A DNA stretch of 64,000 bases, from contig JABSTR010000956.1 in the NCBI GenBank assembly GCA_013339765.2, forward strand, positions 1-64,000, in the 5' to 3' direction. The stretch's first letter is position 1. Every line of letters begins with the position of its first letter. Source of the DNA: Haemaphysalis longicornis. Its lineage: Eukaryota; Arthropoda; Arachnida; Ixodida; Ixodidae. The position numbers and the translations under genes are program-made. Shown here piece after piece: positions 25,901 through 32,899 of the stretch. A model generated the notes under the pieces. It was not told the DNA's origin and did no database searches. It saw only the letters and a list, made by a program, of their open reading frames with translations.

Positions 25901-28900
25901 TCCTCACGTCATGCCCCGCTCCACTGCAAATGCCCAAGCTGCCTCGGCACCCGATGAGGTGCACGCGTGGAGAATGCGCACGTCTGGCCGAGCATTGTCG
26001 CGCGCGTGAGCACACTTGTTGCCCATTGTTTTGCCAGGCTGATATCCTGTGCAGGCACAAAGACAGGTTTACTAGAGAGTTGTGAGAATCATTCCATACC
26101 AGGAAACGGGCGAGTGACTGCGTTAGTGAATCGCCTCTTGTCTTACACGAGAAAGAATGCACGTTTTTGGAATGGTCCTGGCGATAAGTTGCTCCAGTGG
26201 CAAGAAGGGCGTGATGTCAACTGTGGAGTGTTTCGGTATCATTGGCCGATGTGGGCACGTGGTGTGGGGCAGGGAGCTTATGTGTATGCATATGTAGTTT
26301 ACATCCTTCCATTAAAATGAGTTGATAGCCAGTGCCTGTCCCGTTCACTTATTTCTTTGTGTCCCTGTTTCACGCTGTCCCCCAAGATGCAAGTGCACCA
26401 ACTCGCCACCTTGCAACAGATTAGGCTGTGCTGGGCTGTCAGGCAAACTGCTGGCCAGAAACGGTGCTCACAGCCCCATAGACCAGTCTAGAGCTTCTTA
26501 CTTTTCGCAGTGGAAAATGTGAAATGCTGCAAATCTCGATGCTAGAGGAAAAGAAGAAAAGCGGACGAGGACAAGAAAACAGATACACCACGGGGCCCCC
26601 CTACTATCAACTAGTTTTTATTGGAAAGACACTTTTCGCCCCCCCATTGCCCACGTGTTGCAGCCATGCGAAGAAATGCCATCTTCTTACCTTTATGTTT
26701 CGCTCGGACAACACATGACTCAAACAGTGGCACGCAGCTGCAGTCGTGGCAGTGGACAGACAAAAGACCATCCCTGTGGTTGCCAATGTTTCGTCTGTGC
26801 TCCCTCAGGCGGTTGTTAAGACATCGGCCACTCTGCCCGGTACATTGCTCTCCGCACAACAGTGGACCTTCCTGTACCACCCCTACCGTGCACTGTACCA
26901 AGGGCGTCCCATGCTGTCTTTCACATACTACAGGCATTTTGCGGTAGAGGTTAGTCATTTTGCTAGGGGCAGACAGAACTACTACTGTTGATTGATTGTA
27001 GGGTTTAACGCACCGACGCAACGCAGGCGATGAGGCGCGCCGTAGTGGAGGGCTCCGGATTAATTTTGACCACCTGGGGATCTTTAATGTGCGCCGAAAT
27101 CTCATATACACGGCCGTTTTGGCTTTTTGCCTCCATCAGAAAAGCGGCCGCCGCGGCCAGGAAACGAACCCGCGACCTCGTGCTCAGCAGCGCAACGCCT
27201 TGGCCACTGAGCCACCGCGGCGGGTCAGAACTACTACTACATTTATTCGACTGATTTCTTGTCCTTGTCCGCATGCGCCATGGATTTTTCTTCACCGCAA
27301 CACCAACTTGCCCAGCAGGAATCCGTACCTGTGTACCAGAGGAGTCTGCACAATTATGTGGCATAATTGAAAGGACACAAGGTACATGGAGCCGTTCATT
27401 TATTAAACACTTTCAGGCTCCAGACACGGTTGGTTTCATTTACAACTGAAGGAGGCTGTAGTGGCTGGGCATCAGGTGGTGCTTAGCGCTCTCTTCCCCA
27501 CGAGAACGGCGCCTGTGGGGCACGACGCCAGCACAGCGACTGAACGACCTTGCTGCCCTGACAGAGCGGACTGGCAGGTGTTTCAGGGCAGTGGAAGAAA
27601 GTGGTGGAGGCGGGTGTTCCATGCCAGCCCAGAACATCTTCACCCATCTCGCTTAGGAAAAAGTGGTGCCAGTGGAAGCGAGTTCTAGGGCAGACTTGAG
27701 GCACACCTGCCCCTCAGCAGCCAGGGCCAGTGCTTCTTCCCCAAGTGCAGCTCAGACTGCGGAAGAACTCCAAGTACTACAGTCGAACACGGATATATCG
27801 AACACCGGGTAAATACGAATTATTGTCTATATCGAACTCATGAATTATCCCCTTAAAATTCTGTGTAAAAGTATAGGAATTCGTACTTTATATCGAACCG
27901 TATTTTCCCGAAATCGGGTATATCGAACGCCGCGGAGCTGGTAGGTGCTTCTTCGCCGGTCGCTGCACCCCCGATTGAGGTTGAGGAGGATGTGGAGGAA
28001 TGCGCAGGCATGGCGAAGGTCAGGCACAGGAGGCGACTCCTCGATAGGCTTTTGATGAACCTCCGCGTGGGCACCGAGCTTAAGGTTGACCTGCTGGGAG
28101 CCATACATATGATGACAAGCGCTTGGAACGGCGTGAAGAAGGAGACCGTGGCCAACTGCTTCCGGAAGGCAGGCTTTGTGACGGCCGAACTTTCCGAAGC
28201 TTGCGAAGACGGCGACGACGACGATGAGTGCATGGGCGACACGTTTCGAGAGTTGTCCCTTTTCCCGGCTGCTGTTCCAGCCGGAGTGTCTGCCGACGAC
28301 TTCGTGAACGCTGGCACCAATGTTCAGGCTGTTTCGAGCCTCGGTGACGAGGATAGTGTAGCTGCGGTCGCAGGAACCCAGGCCGATAGCTCGAGTGGTG
28401 AAGAGCGTCCGGACGAGGAGGCGGCTACACGATCGTACTCCGCGGGTGAAGTGGCTGCTGCGTTCAGCTTGATTCGCCGTTGTTGCGGCGACATGGAAGG
28501 AACTGGGCTGTCGCACCTGGACGGCCTCGAGAAGATTGAGACCAGAGTCTTTAATTTCATTTCCAGGACGAAGAAGCAGGCCAAGATCAGCGATTTTTTT
28601 TCACGGAAATAAAGCGTCCTGTTGCGTCGTGAGTGCGGAATTAGTTGTCATTCTTGAATGCGCCCATCGGTAAGTGATCGTTCGCCATAGGTGAGGTCTC
28701 AGAGCCCATATTTTATAGGGATGGGCGAATATTCGGTATTGTCGAATATTCGATCGAATAGCTCTCTATTCATTATTCGCTTCGATCCGAATGCAGGTAT
28801 TCGATATTTTCGAATTATTCGATGCTCCCGAATAGGCAGCTAAACAAGCTTTTCGTTCAAGCTTTCCGAGAGTTACCCCAGGCTTGGCTCAAGACCCACC

Positions 28901-31691
28901 GACGCGGACATTTCTATTATAAGTGCCGGCACTGCCGAGTTGCTGCCTTGCCTAGAGGTTCGACGAAGCTCTCGGCAGCCAGCACACTTAAGTAAAAAAA
29001 AAAGGCGGCACTGAAACGACACCGCTCCGAACATAGCGGCACCAAGCCAGCAGACTTGTACAGGCCGCCATTTTGAATAGGCATGCCGCCATTTTGAATA
29101 GGCTCGCACAGCGCGGCAGTACGCCGCACTAAGCGAGCCTATTCAAAATGGCGGCCAGCCACTTGCGCTTTGCTTGGCTACGGCCGAGGATACTAGTGGC
29201 TACAATACTTCTTTTTTTAGCGGAGCTTCTAGGCGGCGCTTAAACTTGTGAATGAGCAGCCGGCGGAAACTGCTGCACCTAGAGCATGTGGCACAACAGG
29301 CATTTCTTCATGAAAACTTGTGAATACAGCAAAGGAAAGCTGTGTGTAAGATTTTTCAATAAATGTTCAACTGGTAATAGTTTTACACAATGCTGTGCCT
29401 ACGTGAGTTCTAATTATTAGAAAAAAATGTATACATTAGTCAGGTCACAAGTTGCCCATTTGTCTGATTTGCAATGTGTACTATTCGAACTATTCGATTC
29501 GAAATTATTCAACCAAATCACTATTCGCTTCGAATTCGCTTCGAACCTCAAAATCTATATTCGCCCATCCCTAATATTTTATATATCGAATTTTTCATAT
29601 ATCGAACTATTTCGCGATCCCCTTGGAGTTCGATATATCCGTGTTCGACTGTATATGCTGGTGGCTCGCTAGCCGCATCACTCCTTTGCAGCGCTCCTTT
29701 CCCTTGTGACGCGACGTCGGGTGCAAGGTTTTCTTCCGTCAGTTGCGCTCAAAGAGAGCTTCCCTGCGCAGCTGCCCCCGGATACCTCCAGAGTGCACAC
29801 AAGGTACTGCACGCTTCACGACAGGCTACACGCTGACCCCCTGCTGCTGTCGGCAGGCTCGCCACCACCTTTTGGCCAAACACTGCACGCCGCACTCGCG
29901 CCCAGCCGAGTGCTCATTCAAAAGTTCCACACGAGCACCAACGCTTGCCCCATTTGAAGAGGGACAGTGCTCTCAGAGTAAGCAGAGTGCTGCTCAAGAT
30001 TTGTAGAATGCCTACTCGACAGACAGAAGGCCCTCTCCACGCAGGCGACAGATTTGTCCAGCAAAGGAAAAAGAGCCCGGCACGGTGCTGCCTACAATGT
30101 CCAGTGCATGCGCTACGCACGCCAGGTGAACAGCACAGTGGCTGCACGCACTCCTTAACCCTTGTGGCACCTTGTCGGGTACCACCCGACTTGGGTGTTC
30201 AAGGTTAAATTTCGTGGTTTTCTTCACTGCGATATGCATGCATTCTTAGTACACATGATGCACCATCTCGAGGGATAAGTGAACTTTGGTTGCTGAAGTA
30301 CAGCACGGGCCTTCTGAATCAGAGCATTTTCATGCATGCACTGTTAGCTGAGAAGCATGGCCTTTTGCTCATCGTGTAATTTTACGACGATGACTTCAGC
30401 TAGGAAGACAACTAAGCAACTCCATCAGTTAGTGGTGGCAGTGATTCGACAGAAGCGAGTGACAAAGACCACGACAGTGGTGGAGGCAACACCATGTGGA
30501 TCATTACTGTGTGGGCTACGCACTTTGGCAAAAGACAAAAAAATGGTGGCAAAATCATTTTTCCTGGCTTCCAGAAGTTTCCATTGCCAATACAGTTAAG
30601 CCTGGATGTAACAAACCTCTATGCAACCAATTCTTGCATATAACAGAGTCATTGCCACCCCCCATTCATTGCCAGTCATTGCCACCCCCATTGAAGCCCA
30701 TGTGTTTGAGACTTCTGTGCAATGGAAAGTCGTGGCGGTTAACCTTGATGCAACGAAGTTGGTGAGCTGATCAGAGCCCCGGAGTTGTTGAGAAAGGTGG
30801 GCATAGCCGTCCATGTTCACAAACGGCACGCTTCGACAGCATCCTTGGCCGATTTCCGCAGGGACCTTAGCACCGCTGACTCTCAGCGACGGCACGCCGT
30901 GGGCCCTCAGCTCCAAGAGCTGACGGTGACAGGAACCAGCCACTGGCAACGGCCCCTCGGTTTGTTTAGTGTTTCCGATAACTCCCTGCAGTGGGTGTTA
31001 TCTGTTGAGTTTAGCAATAGCCGGCATGATTAGGGTAATGCCCCATGGCTGGCAAAGACATCACCCGCACCATTTGCTCAGGGCCTGCTTCCATGGCCCA
31101 GTGGCGTGCAACTTCATGGAACATGTTTTTTGTCGCTGCCACAAAACCGTACATGCTACGCCCACATCATTTTTCGGCTCACCTGTTTGCTAATGAGTGT
31201 GAAGACATTTTGCACAGTTCATAAAGGTTTCGGAATCTTTTCTGCTCTCAGATATCAGGACACTTGCGTTTGACTTCTGATGCTTCCGGTAAAGCTTTCT
31301 GCGTAGCAAATTAAATTTTGCATTCAGATCCGCTGCTTCTTGTCCAGACGCAGACCATTCGGAAGTGCATTTGCCGCATTCTGTTTCCCACCCCACAGTG
31401 CCTTGGGAAAGAGAGGGGCTCACCTGAATGACGTCGAGCACGAGCCCCGCACCGACTGTGCCAAAGCCGGCAATGAGGAACGGCACGAACACCTGCACGG
31501 CCACGGTCCAGAGCGGCTCGGGGGGCGTGTCGGGGGAGGAGACGAGGCCGCTGGCCTTCCCGGCGCCGCTCGGCCGCCGGAGGGGCAGCAGGGGCTCCTG
31601 CTGCTCCACCACGACCACCTCCTCGTCGGCCGTCCAGTCGCCGCCCCTCGCCCGCCTCCTCGCCGTCCCCCGAGGGCAGTCGCGGCACCAT
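10842..31691 (-). CDS. SLC41A1-like: SLC41-type (MgtE-like) Mg2+/divalent cation transporter, seven exons visible, 3' end not in window
   Basis: Spliced in the order 31691-31424, 25854-25747, 19424-19353, 16076-15640, 12772-12699, 12637-12503, 10990-10842, the exons give one frame of about 390 residues. The order matches animal SLC41A1/A2: the first domain has [38 protein letters not shown] and the family signature DPDNVATPIAASLGD; the second has [20 protein letters not shown] and VIPG/VVPG-like plus AGHTS. All introns are GT-AG and the phases agree (0,0,0,2,1,1,0). The family consists of plasma-membrane Mg2+ transporters, proposed Na+/Mg2+ exchangers, with two MgtE-type membrane domains. About 70 C-terminal residues, including the second DPD...PYLTALGD motif expected of the family, were not found and probably lie left of base 1. 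Introns run from under 100 bp to about 6 kb and are full of transposons. The member (A1, A2 or A3) cannot be fixed. Confidence 0.88.
11829..12080 (+). CDS. THAP-domain reading frame, antisense in an SLC41 intron
   Basis: 84 codons starting MVYCCVPFCKSPPGKTAGES FHKFSANEELC and running to VVCSKHFLSSDYVSSRHRNL K. It shows the THAP C2CH zinc-finger pattern: N-terminal CC-x3-C, then CSKHF. The conserved Trp is absent (LCVKRQKN instead). It lies on the strand opposite the transporter, between exons 7 and 6. It could be the first exon of a THAP gene or a P-element/THAP-transposon remnant. No other domain follows in frame. Confidence 0.5.
   Translation: MVYCCVPFCKSPPGKTAGESFHKFSANEELCVKRQKNISLENLVPNDKSPSTVVCSKHFLSSDYVSSRHRNLKASSWLSADRT
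12503..12637 (-). CDS. SLC41A1-like: SLC41 exon 6: [12 protein letters not shown] segment of second domain
   Basis: 135 bp. Acceptor CACGCAG|GCGTGG completes the Gly codon (G+GC), giving [20 protein letters not shown] HQ. It continues ATLGSLPASDPVVCLNPCTA FFGR and ends with the first base of a Ser codon at donor GGA|GTGAGT. The intron to exon 5 is only 61 bp (12638-12698). Confidence 0.9.
12699..12772 (-). CDS. SLC41A1-like: SLC41 exon 5: SVGGCILDFAVSRFHGIAVF segment
   Basis: 74 bp. Acceptor CTGCAG|TGTGGG; donor AACG|GTGCGT. Its first T completes the Ser codon from exon 4 (AG+T), giving MVISSVGGCILDFAVSRFHG then IAVFQPVIN, and it ends with the first base of a Gly codon. It corresponds to the family's SSIGGLILD...GIVVYTPVING region between the two domains. 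Confidence 0.9.
13200..13908 (+). pseudogene. LINE endonuclease (AP-type) remnant, Jockey/CR1-like
   Basis: Frame around 13494-13739 reads IDIIALTETWLTKGKNGDIS GYSF..., then GCEATLYVKSGYSLL, the TETWL and GGVALYV-type motifs of LINE AP endonucleases. It is interrupted by a TIR element at about 13907 and continues at 14949. Confidence 0.7.
13907..14948. mobile_element. 1.04-kb TIR element inserted in the LINE
   Basis: Terminal inverted repeats CGTATTTACTCGCGTAATGA AC at both ends (13908-13929 and complement 14926-14947). LINE-like sequence resumes on the far side. It is related in its first bases to the CGTATTTATTCG family. No convincing transposase frame. Confidence 0.65.
14949..15150 (+). 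pseudogene. LINE linker between endonuclease and reverse transcriptase
   Basis: Reads DKHTAESFSSYFTSIG and, near the end, STVTELINNKIPG. These match the sequence just upstream of the RT domain in Jockey/CR1-like LINEs. It stops at the PG motif (about 15150). Confidence 0.55.
15151..15500 (+). pseudogene. Possible pogo/CENP-B-family C-terminal fragment
   Basis: Frame with QDMLGVEDQKEKCAAKANLQ DVLNAFNTIRSFLRAHDD-stop (about 15214-15336) resembles the C-terminal helix of CENP-B/Tigger-like proteins. A short direct repeat TTCA-CAACAGAAGA lies at 15167-15204. The family call is tentative. Confidence 0.3.
15640..16076 (-). CDS. SLC41A1-like: SLC41 exon 4: core of first MgtE domain
   Basis: 437 bp, the largest exon; acceptor CCGCAG|TGCCAG, donor CTCCAG|GTGGGC, ending after two bases of a Ser codon. 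It starts CQATVVGLLAALFAVAMGWV and carries the signature SRKCHVDPDNVATPIAASLG D, several hydrophobic segments rich in Leu/Val/Ala, and ends GWTPVISAMVIS. GC content is very high compared with the AT-richer repeats on both sides. The antisense strand is also open, which creates a long spurious plus-strand frame. The exon is flanked on both sides by pieces of what reads as one plus-strand LINE (see findings). Confidence 0.93.
16455..17870 (+). pseudogene. LINE reverse transcriptase, Jockey/CR1-like, broken after the YADD motif
   Basis: Reads YDDIKAQPAKAVADVL, NNYIPISVLPIFSKLLEYLI, QQFGFQKHRSSEMALLNIKE, FLDFRKVFDSIKHDIL, GVPQGSILGPLLFILYINDI and HYADDTSVFF: the RT motifs in order, including the catalytic YADD. 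A stop follows at 17151-17153. Later pieces in other frames (KLELNVRKTKYVIFKPRNK; PASKFLGILFYENLSW; RTNYGMQKLDHQIPTYLN) show the thumb and C-terminal end. It begins where the 14949-15150 linker stops. Confidence 0.8.
17945..18770 (-). mobile_element. Penelope-like element fragment (PLE 1)
   Basis: Minus-strand frames read SHNNKKIGKRVKVKVLFTAP NKLSRLC, KLRNQFV, RCGKQYIQCSGK and RLREHNYNVRQKQDHIGQHC CDCGCVLLF. These are the linker and GIY-YIG endonuclease with zinc-binding Cys/His of Penelope-like retroelements. Several frame breaks. Confidence 0.7.
19353..19424 (-). CDS. SLC41A1-like: SLC41 exon 3: ANLGKMD...GNLALLQ
   Basis: 72 bp, 24 codons, phase 0 at both ends: acceptor GCGCAG|GCCAAC, donor CTGCAG|GTACGC. 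The peptide ANLGKMDTAAEQWRMATGNL ALLQ corresponds to the family's NIGKMD...GNLALKQ loop and membrane segment. It joins exon 2 (...RLSTQ) and exon 4 (CQATVVG...) without gaps relative to vertebrate proteins. Confidence 0.92.
19425..20753. other. SLC41 intron, nothing recognised
   Basis: GC-rich near the exon, then AT-richer; only chance frames (including antisense shadows of exon 3). Confidence 0.5.
20754..22479. mobile_element. 1.7-kb TIR element carrying a THAP reading frame (P-element-like candidate)
   Basis: Ends CTTAAAGGAGCCATGGAGAG and the complement of CTTAAAGGAGCCATGAAGAC; the 34-bp TIRs have three mismatches. The left 250 bp recurs, inverted, at about 32640-32898, showing a repeat family. 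The interior holds a THAP frame at 21435-21737. No target duplication was identified. Confidence 0.6.
21435..21737 (+). CDS. THAP-domain protein, 101 codons, inside a TIR element
   Basis: Starts MKFRCCILKCLCSTGKLLRE; then EISFRARPNDEPRRSKWLRF VNF and ARVCSLHFRPSDCGRDPYAS. It has the THAP pattern: Cys pair near the N-terminus, conserved Trp (KWLRF), and C-x2-H-F (CSLHF). The frame ends ...RQIAIKAL-stop. THAP domains bind DNA and form the N-terminus of P-element transposases. No catalytic domain follows, so this is a stand-alone domain or a truncated transposase. Confidence 0.6.
   Translation: MKFRCCILKCLCSTGKLLRECDIPAGEEISFRARPNDEPRRSKWLRFVNFANGGERERKEARVCSLHFRPSDCGRDPYASSLPRHAFARRQLRQIAIKAL
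22480..24353. other. SLC41 intron, nothing recognised
   Basis: A near-perfect CTCCTTTTAAGGAGGAGG inverted motif lies at 23468-23487; otherwise only short frames. Confidence 0.4.
24354..24450 (-). repeat. tRNA-like sequence, SINE head or tRNA pseudogene
   Basis: On the minus strand TAGCGTAGTGGGAAGAGC resembles box A and GGGATTGAAACC resembles box B, followed by a T-run (24354-24360 complement) like a Pol III terminator. No full cloverleaf can be drawn by eye. Confidence 0.35.
24818..25090 (+). pseudogene. PIF1-type helicase C-terminal remnant (Helitron-like)
   Basis: Reads MYIALSRCTNVNNLYLTKAD GDYRFYQRDHIDKNMMDEFR RLENHRL. VYIALSR is helicase motif VI of PIF1-type helicases, found at the C-terminus of Helitron Rep-Hel proteins and in host PIF1. 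No upstream helicase motifs or Helitron ends were seen. Confidence 0.6.
25747..25854 (-). CDS. SLC41A1-like: SLC41 exon 2: conserved [20 protein letters not shown] segment
   Basis: 108 bp, 36 codons, phase 0 at both ends. Acceptor ...CTGCAG|CACTGG and donor ACCCAG|GTGGGC. It reads HWKVFQRVSELFILVPALLG followed by [16 protein letters not shown], nearly identical to vertebrate SLC41A1, which is why this exon anchors the family call. Confidence 0.93.
26545..27370 (-). mobile_element. Penelope-like element fragment (PLE 2), split by a SINE
   Basis: Minus strand, left part: VVLSAPSKMTNLY, TPLVQCTVGVVQEGPLLCGE QCTGQSGRCLNNRLREHRRN, LSVHCHDCSC: the GIY-YIG endonuclease region with degraded catalytic spacing. 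The upstream piece (27364-27239) lies beyond the SINE. The terminus near 26545-26620 carries the GGACAAGAAAACAG-type end seen in other PLE copies. Confidence 0.7.
26987..27225 (-). mobile_element. tRNA-derived SINE
   Basis: Minus strand begins CGCCGCGGTGGCTCAGTGGC CAAGG (box A) and has GAGGTCGCGGGTTCG (box B), ending in a CAATCAATCAA tail. A perfect 13-bp target duplication CAGAACTACTACT flanks it (26974-26986, 27226-27238). It has the look of the common tick tRNA-type SINE. Confidence 0.85.
27992..28612 (+). CDS. Tigger/pogo transposase C-terminal part, 206 codons
   Basis: MEECAGMAKVRHRRRLLDRL LMNL..., then LKVDLLGAIHMMTSAWNGVK KETVANCFRKAGF. This is the region just after the DDE domain in Tigger/jerky-like transposases (AWN-V-x-TI-NCF-KAGF). 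An acidic Asp/Glu stretch and a C-terminal helix follow, ending KQAKISDFFSRK. The frame upstream of the Met stays open (ELVGASSPVAAPPIEVEEDV), so the deleted enzyme core was once joined there. It is intact as a reading frame but cannot be catalytic. Confidence 0.75.
   Translation: MEECAGMAKVRHRRRLLDRLLMNLRVGTELKVDLLGAIHMMTSAWNGVKKETVANCFRKAGFVTAELSEACEDGDDDDECMGDTFRELSLFPAAVPAGVSADDFVNAGTNVQAVSSLGDEDSVAAVAGTQADSSSGEERPDEEAATRSYSAGEVAAAFSLIRRCCGDMEGTGLSHLDGLEKIETRVFNFISRTKKQAKISDFFSRK
28716..29573. mobile_element. hAT-type non-autonomous element, 858 bp
   Basis: Starts TAGGGATGGGCGAATATTCG, ends TATTCGCCCATCCCTA, and is flanked by a perfect 8-bp duplication ATATTTTA (28708-28715, 29574-29581), diagnostic of hAT insertion. 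Inside are two CCGCCATTTTGAATAGG units (about 29068 and 29089) facing an inverted GCCTATTCAAAATGGCGGC (29137-29155), which would fold into a hairpin. No transposase frame. Confidence 0.85.
29654..31190. other. SLC41 intron; one pogo-like end at about 30593
   Basis: CAGTTAAGCCTGGATGTAAC at 30594 resembles a pogo TIR, and TTAACCTTGATGCAACGAAG near 30740 may be the degraded far end. CATTGCCACCCCC occurs twice (30649-30690). Nothing else is recognised. Confidence 0.4.
31424..31691 (-). CDS. SLC41A1-like: SLC41 exon 1: acidic N-terminus and first membrane segment
   Basis: The part 31618-31424 reads VVVVEQQEPLLPLRRP... then [20 protein letters not shown] and GLVLDVIQ, and ends CAG|GTGAGC (donor at 31423-31422), phase 0. 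No ATG opens this frame before a stop at about 31708. An ATG at 31691 starts a shifted frame (MVPRLPSGDGEEAGEG). Removing one G of the GGGG run (plus-strand cccc at 31645-31648) would join the two into an acidic N-terminus, EGGDWTADEEVVVVEQQ. I therefore place the start at 31691 and suspect a one-base error or frameshift; a further upstream non-coding exon is likely. Start uncertain. Confidence 0.7.
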
Positions 31692-32094
31692 GGTGCGCCG
31701 CCGCCTCAGGGGCCCAGGCTCCGGGCTGGCCGTGGGGACAGAGCCCATCCCATGGGGCGCTCCTCAGCCCCTGGGCAGCACACACACATCGAGGGGGGCT
31801 TCAGGGGCCGACGAGGCCCTGCCCCCTGAACGCAGGCCGAGAGGCACACGGCATGCAAGAGACACTGCGCACAGCAAAGCCGCACAGGTGCAACACTGCT
31901 TCTCAGCAACCATCTGGCATTGCAATGAGTATGCACAAACAGCCACCCACACATCCACACTACAATGAACAGCTGACAAAATACAGGTTTTTCTTATTCA
32001 AAAGGTCTAGTGTTTTTATAGTGCCCTCAGCGCTTCCCCGGCAGCAAACGATGCTTTATTCGCAGAGAAATAAACATTTTAAGCCAAAGCTTCA

Positions 32095-32180
32095 ATGCAC
32101 TCGCTAAATCTTGCTTCAAAACCCACTCCCCCTCTGTAATGCCTTTGGCCCTGAGGGCCACAATAAATAAATAAATGGGG
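32095..32180 (+). repeat. LINE 3' end with AATAAATAAATAAAT tail
   Basis: CTGTAATGCCTTTGGCCCTG AGGGCC followed by the AATAAATAAATAAAT tail is the usual 3' terminus of a CR1/L2-like LINE. Too short for coding evidence. Confidence 0.5.
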
Positions 32181-32639
32181 GGTTTTCGTGACGTCGACAA
32201 TGACATACACAGAGCAGGGCCTTACAACTAAAGATAGCCTGCTGACCAGAGCTGCTACCATCTCACAGATGTCCGCCTGGTTATCTTGGTTATCGCCCAC
32301 TTTCATTGATGGTGCTGCAATGCCGCTGAAGTGTCAATGTTTGCACTTTGCTTCTGGCTGTATTTCATACACTGCCATATTTTTATTAGGGTTCGTACCA
32401 ATTGTTTCCCAAATGTAAGCTACGACTTGACAAACACGATGAGGTAAGTGACCGTGCCGCTTATGTCAGTTGGTCAGTGTTGTGTCAAACAAGTCCAACG
32501 CGTCTGGCAGCTGTGTCAGGCAGTGTCAGCCAGCAAAGTGCTCCGGCAAATGCTTCAATGTTTATATGTGCTTGGTAGTAACATTAATTGTTCACCCTAC
32601 AATTCTTTCTTACTGCTATAAAAAGAATGTGCCCTAAAT

Positions 32640-32898
32640 GTAAGTGCAAATAGCTCATTGGGCGAGCTTATAAGCCCTGCCTGATTTGCGTTTCCTTTTG
32701 CCGGCCTCAGCCAATCGCATGGCAGGGCATATGACATCATAGCTTCTCTTGCAGGAAATGAGCTAGTGGGTCGCATGGCCATTCCCTTTCTTCCTATTTA
32801 TACGGCTTATTTGAGCGAAGTTTACGTTAAAAGTGGTGTCAGTAGGATTCTAACGAGGCAATAAAGCAAACTTGTGCTTTGTCTGCATGGCCCGTTAA
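32640..32898. repeat. End fragment of the THAP-element family
   Basis: The complement of this stretch aligns along its length with 20754-21010 (CACAAGTTTG, AAACTTCGCTCA, GACCCACTAGCT, CTATGATGTCA, GCGATTGGC). It has only one terminus. Confidence 0.65.
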
Positions 32899-32899
32899 G

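Larger units (their letters stand above)
27780..29651. mobile_element. Pogo/Tigger-like element with internal deletion, carrying a nested hAT element
   Basis: TIRs CAGTCGAACACGGATATATC GAAC at 27780 and complement ending at 29651; TA on both sides (27778-27779, 29652-29653). Inside is a transposase C-terminal frame (27992-28612) and a hAT-type element (28716-29573). The HTH and DDE parts are missing, so the copy is non-autonomous. Confidence 0.8.
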
